This document shows positions 43,161-51,707 of a stretch of 64,000 nt of DNA, piece after piece. The stretch is from NCBI GenBank assembly GCA_016720855.1, contig JADKJU010000003.1, positions 558,001 through 622,000 on the forward strand, in the 5' to 3' direction. The notes under the pieces are model-generated. The model saw only the letters and a list, made by a program, of their open reading frames with translations. It did no database searches and was not told the origin of the DNA. The DNA comes from Betaproteobacteria bacterium. Lineage in GTDB: Bacteria > Pseudomonadota > Gammaproteobacteria > Burkholderiales > Usitatibacteraceae. Position 1 is the first letter of the stretch. Each line of letters starts with the position of its first letter. The position numbers were made by a program, and so were the translations under genes.

Positions 43161-45833
43161 CTAGACGCCCGCGCGCTGGAGCGGCGCCTTCAGCGCTTCC
43201 TCCAGGGTGTTGAGGCTCTCCGCGTAGTGCGCGCGGGTTTCCTTGGACAAACCCGCCTTTGCCTGTGCCGCACGCAACTCCGTCGCCAGGCCGCGAGCGT
43301 TCTCGCGAAGGAGGCTGCGCGCATCCGCCGGCAGCGTGGCCGAAGGCTTGAGGAGCGAGCCGGCCATGCGCTTGAGGTGCTCGCGCTGCAGGTTGCGGCG
43401 CATCATCGTCGTTTCCTGGCCGTTGCGAGCCTCGCTCCAGATTGCTGCCTGAAGGGTGTCGTAGAGCTCGGAAAGACGGAAGGCCTTGGCGCGGTCGGCG
43501 GACTTGTCCGGCGCCTCCACGAGCCGCGCGGCAACGGGGTCCGAGAGCAGCCGGTCCAGGATCGCCTTCTGCAGGTTGAGGACGGTGTTTGCGGGCGAGA
43601 TGTCAGGATTCGAGGGCCGCTCGAACTGGTCGATGGCCAGCCGCCCGACGAAATCGGGCCGGAAGCGAAAGCTCTGCTCGCGGAAGAAGTCGTTGGCGAT
43701 GAGGGTGAGCGCCTCGCGCTGGCGCGCAGCCGGGATGGGCTCGAAGAGCGCGCGCCCCGTTCCGGCGCGGTCCCGGCGCGTGGCCACGCCGCCGACGTAC
43801 TTCGCGGCAAGAGGCGCCGCCCGGCCCAGGTTGCGGAAACCGCTGGCGAAGCTGCGCGTTAGTCGCTCGTAGCTCTCGCCCGGGGCCAGCTTGAGGTCCT
43901 GCACGCGATCCCAGAGTTCGCGGGTGACCTTCATCTGCCGCTTGTAGAACTCGACCGGGTCGGAGCCGAGATCGAACTGGTTCACGTCCGGGTCGATGCC
44001 GATGTAGCGCATTCCGTAGCCGACGTCCTCGTCGGTCGCGAAGACGAACTGGGGCTCGTCGGAACGCGAGGCGATCCTGGCGAGTTCCTCCTTCTCCTTC
44101 GCCGGATCGACCTGCCGGTAGCCGTACTCGATGGCCCAGTAGTCGTAGGGGCCGAGCGTGCTCATCACGTACTCGCCCTGCTTTTCTCCCTTGGGCGAGA
44201 TGTTGAACGGGTTGTAGTCCATGACCGAGGTCGTGAGGCCGTTGGCTGTCGTGAAGGCGGAGTCCTGGAGCTGCTTGAGGCTGTAAACGGTCGAGGCGCG
44301 GAAGTTGTGGCGCAGCCCGAGCGTATGCCCCACCTCGTGCATGATCACGTCCTTCACATAGGCCTGCGCCAGGGCATCGGCCTCGGGGCCTTCCATGTCG
44401 AGCCCGCGGGCCTCGAGGAGATCCATGGCGAAATTCAGCTCGTGGACCGCCTCCCGGCCGTAATTGCACGAGGGGGGCCCCTTGTGGGCGTGCAGCGGAT
44501 CGGCGATGTACGCCTCGTTGGGGTCGAACGACACGGGCCGGCCGAGGTCCTCCACCACCACGCGGCGGGCGCCCCGCGCGAACACGTCGGACATCCCGAT
44601 GTCGGCGTCCAGGATCTCGCCGGAGCGTGGATCGACCTGCGAGGGCCCGATGGCAAAGCCGACGTCGGCGCCGGTGAACCAGCGGATCGAGGCATGGCGG
44701 GCATCCATCGTGTCGAAGGAGTCGACTTCGCCTTGCTGCTTCACCACGACGGCATTGCGGAAGCCCGCCTTCTCGAAGGCCTTGTTCCACTCGAGGATGC
44801 CGTCGGCCACCGCCTTGCGGTACTTCTCGGGGATGTTCTTGTCCAGCCAGTAGGTGATGGGTTCCTTCGGCTCGGAAACCGCGGCGGACGGATCCTTCTT
44901 CTCCAGGCGCCACCGGTTCGCGATGTTGATGCGCGGCTTGACCTGGGTGTCGTCGTTGTAGTCCACGCGCGAGGTGGCGAAGTAGCCGATGCGTTCGTCG
45001 GCGAGGCGCGCCTGCATCGGCTCTTCGGGCAGGCGGGCGAAGCTGTAGTAGAACCCGACGAAGAGGCTGCGCGGGTCGGGCGTGAATTTCGGCGGCGGGG
45101 GCGTGGGCACCGGCGGCGGCGTGAGAGGCGGGGCGGCGAGCTTGGGCACCGAGTAATGCGCGCTCACCTGGATGCCGGTGATGGATTCGGCGTTGTTGAC
45201 GCTGGCGATGCTCGTGTTCTTCGCGTCGAGCGCGAACGGCAGGCGGAACGCCGTCTCGAGCCGCGTGAGGTAGCCCGGGATATCGGCGAAGAGGAGCGCA
45301 TTGGCCTCGATGACCACGGCCTTCGTTTCCGGCTCCGGCAGCGACGCTACGGCGGCGCTCGCGATGAGGCTGTCGGAGAAGGACTCGGCGACGAACCGGG
45401 CCTGCGGCGTTCCTTCCCTCGCGAAGAACTCCGTGTTGCGCGCGATCAGCTGGACCTGGTTGCCGATCTTGTGGAAGACCGCCATGTCCGAGCCGCCCAT
45501 CTGGCTGCCATACAGGCCGCGCTCGCCGATCGACCGGGGAATGTTGTAGGAAAAGAAGAACGGCTTGTCGAACTGGTCGGCGCGGATCTCGATCCAGACC
45601 TTGTCGTCCTTCCGGTGCAGCTTGAAGTACCCCGGGAGTGCCTTGGCATCCTTCAGGACATCCTTGTACGGGCGCGGCTGGCCGGGCGGCGTGGCGGGTG
45701 CGGCCGCGGCGACTGGAGCACCGTTGGGAGCGGGGGTTGAGGATGGAGGCGGCGGGGTCGGGCCCTGGGCGAGTGCGACGCTGGCAAGCGTTGCGGCGAG
45801 CGTGATGGTCAGGGGACGAATCGCTTGAATCAT
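43161..45833 (-). CDS. Secreted M72-type zinc metalloprotease (DUF5117/DUF4953)
   Basis: Large predicted extracytoplasmic gluzincin. The 890-residue precursor from ATG 45833 (MIQAIRPLTI, with GAGAGGAG ahead) has a signal peptide to about 23 (SVALAQG) and a Pro-rich linker (24-55). A DUF5117-like N-terminal domain (about 60-300) follows, then the catalytic region with zinc site HEVGHTLGLRHN (H499, E500, H503). After it comes a long C-terminal domain of unknown role. Family members are annotated as zinc-dependent metalloproteases, with no substrate assigned that I know of. It sits between miaB and phoH, which are usually adjacent, so it looks like an insertion. It has its own terminator. Confidence 0.9.
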   Translation of the reverse strand: MIQAIRPLTITLAATLASVALAQGPTPPPPSSTPAPNGAPVAAAAPATPPGQPRPYKDVLKDAKALPGYFKLHRKDDKVWIEIRADQFDKPFFFSYNIPRSIGERGLYGSQMGGSDMAVFHKIGNQVQLIARNTEFFAREGTPQARFVAESFSDSLIASAAVASLPEPETKAVVIEANALLFADIPGYLTRLETAFRLPFALDAKNTSIASVNNAESITGIQVSAHYSVPKLAAPPLTPPPVPTPPPPKFTPDPRSLFVGFYYSFARLPEEPMQARLADERIGYFATSRVDYNDDTQVKPRINIANRWRLEKKDPSAAVSEPKEPITYWLDKNIPEKYRKAVADGILEWNKAFEKAGFRNAVVVKQQGEVDSFDTMDARHASIRWFTGADVGFAIGPSQVDPRSGEILDADIGMSDVFARGARRVVVEDLGRPVSFDPNEAYIADPLHAHKGPPSCNYGREAVHELNFAMDLLEARGLDMEGPEADALAQAYVKDVIMHEVGHTLGLRHNFRASTVYSLKQLQDSAFTTANGLTTSVMDYNPFNISPKGEKQGEYVMSTLGPYDYWAIEYGYRQVDPAKEKEELARIASRSDEPQFVFATDEDVGYGMRYIGIDPDVNQFDLGSDPVEFYKRQMKVTRELWDRVQDLKLAPGESYERLTRSFASGFRNLGRAAPLAAKYVGGVATRRDRAGTGRALFEPIPAARQREALTLIANDFFREQSFRFRPDFVGRLAIDQFERPSNPDISPANTVLNLQKAILDRLLSDPVAARLVEAPDKSADRAKAFRLSELYDTLQAAIWSEARNGQETTMMRRNLQREHLKRMAGSLLKPSATLPADARSLLRENARGLATELRAAQAKAGLSKETRAHYAESLNTLEEALKAPLQRAGV

Positions 45834-45919
45834 GGATGCTCCTCTCGTTGCCGGACAGGCGCCGCGCGACACGCGGGCACCGTCCGGGCAGGTATTGTCA
45901 CCGAAAGCCGCGTGCGCCA

Positions 45920-47266
45920 TCAGGCCGCACGCCAATTCAGGATCTCGCCGCGCAGGCTGTGCGGCAGGGCCGATGTGATGGTCACGTCCACGAACTGCCC
46001 CGCAAGGCGCGCGTTGCCCGGGAAATTCACCACCCGGTTGTTGTCCGTGCGCGCCGCCAGTTCATTCCCGTTCTTCCTCGAGGGCCCCTCCACGAGCACG
46101 CGCTGGCGAGTGCCGACCATGGCGCGCGAGTACTCCCCGGAGAATTCCTGCAGGCGCTTCTGGAGCCGCTGCAGGCGTTCGAGCTTGAGGGCGTGCGGTG
46201 TCTCGTCCGCGAGGTTGGCCGCGGGCGTGCCGGGACGCGGGCTGTAGATGAAGCTGAACGCGCCGTCGAAGCGCACGTCCTCGACCAGCTTCATCGTCTG
46301 CTCGAAGTCCGCCTCGGTCTCGCCCGGAAAACCCACGATGAAGTCGGTGGAGAGGGAAATGTCCGGGCGCACCGTGCGCAGCCGCCGGATGATCGACTTG
46401 TATTCCATCGCCGTGTAGTTGCGCTTCATGGCGGCCAGCACGCGGTCGGAGCCGGACTGCACAGGCAGGTGCACCTGCGAGACGAGCGTCGGGATCCTCC
46501 CGTAGGCGTCGATGAGGCGCTGCGAGAATTCCAGTGGATGCGAGGTCGTGTAGCGAAGGCGCTCGATGCCCCCGACCCGCGCCACGTGCGCCAGGAGGAG
46601 CGCGAAGTCCGCCGCCTCCCCGTCCGCCATCACGCCCACGTAGGCGTTCACGTTCTGCCCGAGGAGAGTCACTTCCTTCACGCCCCTGGAGGCGAGCTCG
46701 CGCACTTCCGCCAGCACATCGTCGAAGGGACGCGAGAACTCCTCGCCGCGCGTGTAGGGAACGACGCAGAAGCTGCAGTACTTGCTGCACCCCTCCATGA
46801 TCGAGACGAAGGCGCTCGCCCCCTCCACCCGCGCCGGCGGCATGTGGTCGAACTTCTCGATCTCGGGGAAGGAGATATCGACCTGCGCGCGTCCCGTCGC
46901 GCGCCGGTTGGCGAGCAGTTCCGGCAGGCGATGCAGGGTCTGCGGGCCGAAGACCACATCGACGAACGGCGCGCGGCGCACGATCTCCTCGCCCTCCTGG
47001 CTCGCAACGCAGCCGCCGACGCCGATCATGAGACCGGGCTTCGCGCGCTTCAGGGGCGCCAGCCTGCCCAGGTCGGAAAACACCTTCTCCTGCGCCTTCT
47101 CGCGCACGGAGCAGGTGTTGAAGAGGATGAGGTCGGCGTCCTCGACGCTGTCGGTCTTCTCGTAACCCTCGGCCGCGGCAAGCACGTCGGCCATCTTGTC
47201 CGAGTCGTACTCGTTCATCTGGCAACCGAAGGTGCGGATGAAAACTTTCCTGGCGGGTTCGGTCAT
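45920..47266 (-). CDS. miaB: tRNA-2-methylthio-N6-dimethylallyladenosine synthase
   Basis: Radical-SAM methylthiotransferase acting on ms2i6A37. The 448-residue protein has the N-terminal UPF0004 domain with three cluster cysteines (TFGCQMNEYDSD, NTCSVREKAQ, GGCVASQEG), the radical-SAM CxxxCxxC in EGCSKYCSFCVVPYTRG, and a C-terminal TRAM domain (from about 380). It is normally first of miaB-phoH-ybeY-corC-lnt; here the M72-type protease separates it from phoH by 2.8 kb. Confidence 0.97.
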   Translation of the reverse strand: MTEPARKVFIRTFGCQMNEYDSDKMADVLAAAEGYEKTDSVEDADLILFNTCSVREKAQEKVFSDLGRLAPLKRAKPGLMIGVGGCVASQEGEEIVRRAPFVDVVFGPQTLHRLPELLANRRATGRAQVDISFPEIEKFDHMPPARVEGASAFVSIMEGCSKYCSFCVVPYTRGEEFSRPFDDVLAEVRELASRGVKEVTLLGQNVNAYVGVMADGEAADFALLLAHVARVGGIERLRYTTSHPLEFSQRLIDAYGRIPTLVSQVHLPVQSGSDRVLAAMKRNYTAMEYKSIIRRLRTVRPDISLSTDFIVGFPGETEADFEQTMKLVEDVRFDGAFSFIYSPRPGTPAANLADETPHALKLERLQRLQKRLQEFSGEYSRAMVGTRQRVLVEGPSRKNGNELAARTDNNRVVNFPGNARLAGQFVDVTITSALPHSLRGEILNWRAA

Positions 47267-47367
47267 GGCGTCGGCCTGGGCCGCGGAGGTTGATTCCGGG
47301 CAGGCGCAAATCGGGTCGGGAGCGGGATTTTACCGGATCGGGGGCCACCCTTGCGCGGCTGCCTCGC

Positions 47368-47373
47368 TATAAT
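47368..47373 (+). promoter_or_regulatory. TATAAT -10 element upstream of the subtilase gene
   Basis: A perfect -10 hexamer lies 60 bp before the subtilase start codon and 100 bp past the miaB start on the other strand. No -35 resembling TTGACA lies at 16-18 bp, so activation or an unusual -35 is possible. Confidence 0.5.
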
Positions 47374-47433
47374 CGCCGGCTTCCGGCTGACGGGCGCGCC
47401 CGGGTAGCCGCACTCACTTGGAGGGTTTCCAGC

Positions 47434-49266
47434 ATGCTGAAGCGTTTCCTGTTCGTCCTGCTCGCGTTCGTCCTTGCCACTTCCGCCGTCGCGCAGGGCA
47501 AGAAGCGCGCGGACAAGGCGGCCGACCTGCCGCGCTTCTCGTACAAGGTCGAGGGCAGCCTCGAGGCCCTCGTGCGCAGCGAGGAGTCTTTCCGCAAGTT
47601 CGCGGCCCAGGTGCAGCGCGATAACGAGTCCGTGCTGGCCGGCTACGACATCGCCGACAAGGCGGCGCAGCGGGGAATCCTGGCCGTGCTCGCGCAGATC
47701 GATTTCCTGGAAAAGCGCTACGAAAGCGCCGCCAGGCGCGCTGCCGAGATCCGCGCGCTCGAGGAAAAGCCCGCGGACAAGCTGATCTCCGGGATGGCCC
47801 TGCGCTCGATGGTGGCCGCGCAGGCGAAAGCGGGGAACACGACGTCGGACGCCTATCGCGAGGAAGTCGGACGCCTCATCACCGCCGAGCTCGCCCGGTA
47901 CCCCTATGCGGTGATCGAGAACGACATCAAGAGCGCGAAGTCCTCGTCCGAGATCATCGGCGAGTCGCTCGTGCTGGGCAACGTGCGCGACCGCCTGCAG
48001 CCCGTCGTCGACAAGGCCGGCGGCGTGCTGAGCTCCGAATTCGCGCCGGGGATCGTGGGCGCGCGCTATGCGCTCATCGCGCGCCTGCCGCTCAAGCAGA
48101 CGCTGATGAAGACCTACTCGACCTACCTCGCGGCCAACAAGGTCGAGAAGGCCGACATCTGGGCCGCCCGCGACGTCGCGCTTCCCAAGGGCAGGAACTA
48201 CGCGCCCGTGAAGATCGCCATCTGGGACAGCGGCGTCGATGTGTCGCTCTTCCGCGACCGCCTGGTGCTTGACGGCGCAGGCAAGCCCGCCTTCATCGCC
48301 TTCGACGTCCACGAGAACCCGTCGCAGAGCGAGCTCATGCCCATCCCGGCGGAGCTGCGCAGCAAGCTGCCCGCCATGAAATCGCGCATGAAGGGGCTTT
48401 CCGACCTGCAATCCAACGTCGACAGCCCGGAGGCGACCGAGGTGAAGCAACTGCTGTCGCAGCTCAAGCGCGAGGATTTCAAGGGCGTGATCGAGGAGCT
48501 GAGCCTCGCGGGCAACTACAGCCACGGCACCCACGTGGCCGGCATCGCGATGGTGGGCAACCCTTATGCGCGCGTGACCAACGCCCGCATCGAGTTCGGC
48601 TACAAGCTGCTGCCCGACCCCTGCCCGACCCGCGAGCTGGTGGAGAAGAATGCCCGCAACGCGCAGGCCTCCGTCGACTTCATCAGGAAGAACGGCGTGC
48701 GCGTGGTGAACATGAGCTGGGGCGGGACGGTGAAGGACGCCGAACACGAACTCGAGCTGTGCAACATCGGCAAGACGCCGGAGGACCGCAAGGCGATCGC
48801 GCGCGAGTACTTCGACCTGCAGAAGAAGGCGCTCACCGCAGCCTACGCGAGCGCGCCCGAGGTTCTCTTCGTCGCCGCCGCGGGCAACTCCAACGCAAGC
48901 GCCGCCTTCGAGGAAGCCATCCCCGCCGACATCGTGCTGCCCAACCTGCTCACGGTGGGCGCGGTGGACAAGGCGGGCGACGAGGCGCCGTTTACCAGCT
49001 ACGGCCCGACGGTCAAGGTGCACGCCAACGGCTACCAGGTCGAAAGCTACCTGCCCGGCGGCGATCGCGTGGCATTTTCCGGTACCTCGATGGCCTCGCC
49101 CCAGGTGACCGGGCTCGCGGCGAAGATGCTGGCTGTCAATCCGAAGCTCAAGCCGGCGCAGGTCATCGCGATCATCGAGAAGACGGCGGAGAAGACGGCC
49201 GACGGGCGCCGTATCCTCATCAACCCGGTCAAGGCCGTTGCCGCGGCGCAGGCAGCCGCGGGCTGA
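47434..49266 (+). CDS. Secreted S8 family serine peptidase (subtilase)
   Basis: Predicted secreted subtilisin-like protease. The 610-residue precursor has a signal peptide (MLKRFLFVLLAFVLATSAVAQ) and an alpha-helical N-terminal region (about 30-240, possibly a pro-domain, unusually long). The catalytic domain has the triad D265 (IAIWDSGVD), H364 (SHGTHVAG) and S552 (SGTSMASP), with oxyanion N485 (AAAGNSN). About 99 residues separate Asp and His, far longer than in subtilisin (32 residues), because of an inserted segment rich in charged residues. There is no autotransporter barrel and no C-terminal sorting motif. A hairpin follows the stop, and the next genes on the strand are a lipoprotein and a secreted orphan. 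Confidence 0.92.
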   Translation: MLKRFLFVLLAFVLATSAVAQGKKRADKAADLPRFSYKVEGSLEALVRSEESFRKFAAQVQRDNESVLAGYDIADKAAQRGILAVLAQIDFLEKRYESAARRAAEIRALEEKPADKLISGMALRSMVAAQAKAGNTTSDAYREEVGRLITAELARYPYAVIENDIKSAKSSSEIIGESLVLGNVRDRLQPVVDKAGGVLSSEFAPGIVGARYALIARLPLKQTLMKTYSTYLAANKVEKADIWAARDVALPKGRNYAPVKIAIWDSGVDVSLFRDRLVLDGAGKPAFIAFDVHENPSQSELMPIPAELRSKLPAMKSRMKGLSDLQSNVDSPEATEVKQLLSQLKREDFKGVIEELSLAGNYSHGTHVAGIAMVGNPYARVTNARIEFGYKLLPDPCPTRELVEKNARNAQASVDFIRKNGVRVVNMSWGGTVKDAEHELELCNIGKTPEDRKAIAREYFDLQKKALTAAYASAPEVLFVAAAGNSNASAAFEEAIPADIVLPNLLTVGAVDKAGDEAPFTSYGPTVKVHANGYQVESYLPGGDRVAFSGTSMASPQVTGLAAKMLAVNPKLKPAQVIAIIEKTAEKTADGRRILINPVKAVAAAQAAAG

Positions 49267-49286
49267 CCGTACATGCTGCACAATGG

Positions 49287-49317
49287 CAATCGCCGGCCGG
49301 AAAACCGACCGGCGATT
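49287..49317 (+). terminator. Terminator after the subtilase gene
   Basis: Inverted repeat CAATCGCCGG...CCGGCGATT with an about 12-base loop is followed by TGTTT on the plus strand, 20 bp past the subtilase stop. The stem is GC-rich and the T-run short. It overlaps the start of the leader to the next gene. Confidence 0.65.
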
Positions 49318-49385
49318 TGTTTATGAAGCCTGGTCCGGCAGTACGCGAGCGCAAGCGAAGTGTGGCCGAAGAAGGGGGAAGACCG

Positions 49386-50552
49386 ATGCGATTGAAAAAG
49401 ATGCTGTGCGACGCGTGCCTGGCCGCAGCCATTGGCGCGATCGCGGCTCTCCTCGTGCCCGGCTGCACAGCTACCGCCCCGCGCATGGACTGGCGCGAGG
49501 CCGTGAAGGCCGGCGACTACAAATATGCGTTCGGCGACCTTTACGAAACCTGGCACTCGGGCTCGGTCGACGTGAAGGCGGAAACGCTCAGGAATGCCTG
49601 GCGCAACCCCGGAATCGTCGAGGCCGCCAGGCAGGATGCGGTCGACAACATCCGGTTGATCGCGAGCAGCCACACGGGAGACCTGGCGTCCCTCGATCGA
49701 GCGGTCAAGAAGGGACCGCTCGAGGACAGGATCGAGTTTTCGAAGGTGGTCAACCGCACGCTGGACCTGGACCGGGAAATCCTCGCCGCATACCAGAAGC
49801 GGGGGCAGGCCAAATCGACCCGGCCGGCGGAACCGGCTCAGCCCGCCGCGACGATTCCGCCCGTGGCGAAACTCCAGCCCGCAGAGAAGGTTCAACCCGC
49901 ACAGAGCCCTCAACCTGCGGCAAGGGTCGAGCCCACTGCTGCGGCTCCACGCGCGGAGCCGATTCAACCGGCGGCCAGGGTCGAGCCCACCACGGTGACC
50001 CCACGCGCCGAGCCGATCCAACCTGCGCAGAAACCCAGACCCCCGGAGACCGTTCAGCCCGTACAGGGATCCCAACCCGCGGCGAAGGTTGAGCCGGCCA
50101 CCGCGAATGCGCTCGCGCAGAAGGGTCAGCCTGCCGCGAAGATCCAGCTTTCGGAGAAGATCGAGCCTGCTGCGAAAGCGGAAAAGAGTGCCGTGGAGAA
50201 CGCGCCTCTCGCCGGCCTGCTGGCGCAGGCAGCCGAAGCGAAGCGACATGCCATCTGGCGCTGCAAGGGCGCGTCCGCGTGCGACAAGGCCATGGAATCG
50301 GCGCAGGACTTTGTTGTCCTGAATTCGAACATGAGAATCCAGGTCGCGACGAATGCGCGCATCGAGACCTACAGGCCCATCGAGATAGGGCAACTCGGCA
50401 TGACCGTGATGAAGTCCCCCCGGAACGGTGACGAGGCGGAACTTCAGTTGACCGTGAACTGCCGGGTGGGCGCCTTGCGCAAGTTGTGCCCGGCCAGCGA
50501 GGCGCGTGTCTACGCGGCGTTTCCGGTTTTCATGCAGTCGGCGGTTCGGTAG
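49386..50552 (+). CDS. Lipoprotein with Pro/Ala repeat linker, function unknown
   Basis: Not recognised. The 388-residue precursor has a type II signal ending VPGC (Cys27). A helical N-terminal domain (about 33-140, MDWREAVKAGDYKYAFGDLYETW and onward) is followed by a 120-residue Pro/Ala/Gln-rich linker (about 145-268). The C-terminal domain (about 275-388) has four cysteines (RCKGASAC, NCRVGALRKLC), likely two disulfides in the periplasm. The linker holds two near-identical 18-residue units. Such linkers usually span the periplasm or the peptidoglycan. ATG 49386 is preceded by GGGGGAAG; an upstream ATG at 49323 would spoil the signal peptide. It follows the subtilase on the same strand. Confidence 0.7.
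   Translation: MRLKKMLCDACLAAAIGAIAALLVPGCTATAPRMDWREAVKAGDYKYAFGDLYETWHSGSVDVKAETLRNAWRNPGIVEAARQDAVDNIRLIASSHTGDLASLDRAVKKGPLEDRIEFSKVVNRTLDLDREILAAYQKRGQAKSTRPAEPAQPAATIPPVAKLQPAEKVQPAQSPQPAARVEPTAAAPRAEPIQPAARVEPTTVTPRAEPIQPAQKPRPPETVQPVQGSQPAAKVEPATANALAQKGQPAAKIQLSEKIEPAAKAEKSAVENAPLAGLLAQAAEAKRHAIWRCKGASACDKAMESAQDFVVLNSNMRIQVATNARIETYRPIEIGQLGMTVMKSPRNGDEAELQLTVNCRVGALRKLCPASEARVYAAFPVFMQSAVR
49911..50018 (+). repeat. Two tandem 54-bp repeats in the lipoprotein linker
   Basis: The coding repeats are QPAARVEPTAAAPRAEPI and QPAARVEPTTVTPRAEPI, 15 of 18 residues identical, with clear DNA similarity. Partial copies (QPAEKVQPAQS, QPAAKVEPATA) flank them. Length variation between strains is likely at such repeats. 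Confidence 0.85.
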
Positions 50553-50866
50553 CGGAAGACCACGCGGGCCAGCCGCAGTCCCTCAGTCATCTGCCTTCTC
50601 CCCGCCTCGAGCCGCAGCCAGTACAGCAGCCCCGCCGCGTCCGGGCAGTTGGCGAACACCTCCCCGGCTGACCCGAATACCTCCAGCGCCTCCCGACAGA
50701 AGTTCCCTATAGCCCCCTTCCCGGCGGCGGGGTTGCGTTTGGGCCATGATTGAGAACTTCCATGACTCTTGGCGCCGTCATTGGACGCCGGGACAATTCA
50801 GTCCCGCAGAAATCGAACGGAGCCATCCGGGTTCAACCTGGTGTCCGGAAACGTGGAGGAATACCG
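50553..50866. other. Intergenic region with no recognised gene
   Basis: 314 bp lie between the lipoprotein and the next secreted protein. No confident gene, terminator stem or promoter was found. A minus-strand frame across 50560-50760 can be read as a short helix-like peptide (REALEVFGSAGEVFANCPDA), but it has no convincing start and overlaps the lipoprotein 3' end antisense. A decaying gene remnant is possible. Confidence 0.4.
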
Positions 50867-51379
50867 ATGAACAGTACCGTTTTCTTCAGCCCGCGCCCCT
50901 TCGTCCTTGCCGCATGGTGCGCCTTGCTGACGGCACCGGGCTGGGCCGCCGACCGCTGTGCACAGTTCACCCTGACCCTGCCACCGGACTTGGGTGGCGC
51001 GCCCACCAATACGGTCGAAGGCGGCGTGATGAAGAATGGCAAGCCGCTGCTATCGACGAGTCTTACCTGCGAATTCACCACGAGCAAAGGACGCGTCCTG
51101 CTGCACATGCAAAACAACGCAAAGGCGGACACGGTGGCAGCGACTGGACGAACCATGTCGATGAGCAACAATGGCAAACCACCACACAAGCTGGAGGGAG
51201 TGGGGGATGAAGCCCTTTACTCTCGCAGCGACAGCGTCATGCGCCATGGGACGATGCTGTACCGCGCAGGCTGGAAGTGGGCGGATCGACGAAGCAATGT
51301 CGATCTGACTGAAGCGCAAATCAAAGCCATGCTGACCGCCGTGCTGGCCGCAACACCACCGGGTGGCCCCCGGTTCTAG
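50867..51379 (+). CDS. Small secreted protein, function unknown
   Basis: Not recognised. From ATG 50867 (GTGGAGGA ahead), the 170-residue precursor has a signal peptide (MNSTVFFSPRPFVLAAWCAL, cut about after GWAA) and a mature protein of about 142 residues. The mature part has two cysteines (DRCAQF, LTCEF), probably one disulfide, and a polar TVAATGRTMSMSNNGKPPHKLEGVGDEALYS stretch. The fold could be a small beta-domain. An upstream extension of the frame to 50750 does not give a signal peptide. It is the last gene before the tRNA and faces the palindrome at 51580. Confidence 0.65.
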   Translation: MNSTVFFSPRPFVLAAWCALLTAPGWAADRCAQFTLTLPPDLGGAPTNTVEGGVMKNGKPLLSTSLTCEFTTSKGRVLLHMQNNAKADTVAATGRTMSMSNNGKPPHKLEGVGDEALYSRSDSVMRHGTMLYRAGWKWADRRSNVDLTEAQIKAMLTAVLAATPPGGPRF

Positions 51380-51579
51380 TGCTGCAGGAGGGGCCCGGCA
51401 CGCAGGGTATTCACCCAAGTCAGCTCGCGTGAATGGACTTCGATCGCTATCAAATGCCGCCATGCGGAAGGCCCATACCGTGGAATGCGGCGTCTCAGCA
51501 TACAAGAACCTCTTGCCCACCAAGGGCAAAGGATCATGTCTCCTGAGACGGCCGCACTCCGATGAAGGCGTGCAATAAA

Positions 51580-51613
51580 AAATGGGGACGTGTTCGCGAA
51601 CACGTCCCCATTT
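51580..51613 (-). terminator. Perfect 34-bp palindrome; terminator of the tRNA gene, REP-like core
   Basis: AAATGGGGACGTGTTCG is followed at once by its exact reverse complement, a 17+17 perfect palindrome. It ends 6 bp from the CCA end of the tRNA, and on the minus strand the stem is followed by a run of T, so it fits an intrinsic terminator. Its ATGGGGAC core also matches the other REP-like elements in this window. The dual reading is inference. Confidence 0.8.
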
Positions 51614-51619
51614 CAATGT

Positions 51620-51695
51620 TGGTGGCGAGTCAGGGATTTGAACCCCGGACCAACGGATTATGATTCCGCTGCTCTAACCACTGAGCTAACTCGCC
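51620..51695 (-). tRNA. tRNA with CAT anticodon (elongator Met, or Ile2 if lysidine-modified)
   Basis: The minus strand folds into a full cloverleaf of 76 nt including encoded CCA: acceptor GGCGAGT/ACTCGCC, D-arm GCTCAGTGGTTAGAGC, anticodon stem around loop ATCATAA (anticodon CAT) and T-arm with GGTTCAAATCC. Initiator tRNA is excluded because the anticodon stem lacks three G:C pairs. Whether it is elongator Met or Ile2 (CAT read as lysidine-AT) cannot be settled from the fold alone. The D-arm and variable loop recall Ile2, but a paired 4:69 G:C does not fit E. coli TilS recognition bases. Confidence 0.9.
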
Positions 51696-51707
51696 GGAAA
51701 GCCGTGC

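Noticed and set aside
47263..49281. 672-codon minus-strand frame opposite the subtilase
   Set aside because: The subtilase on the other strand has a complete catalytic triad and signal peptide. The antisense frame has none and a shadow composition.
50560..50760. Minus-strand helix-like reading frame after the lipoprotein gene
   Set aside because: No start codon with a ribosome-binding site, and part lies antisense to the lipoprotein. Could be a remnant but cannot be supported.
51363..51578. 71-codon ORF between the secreted orphan and the palindrome
   Set aside because: No domain, no signal, overlap with the end of the upstream gene and no ribosome-binding site.
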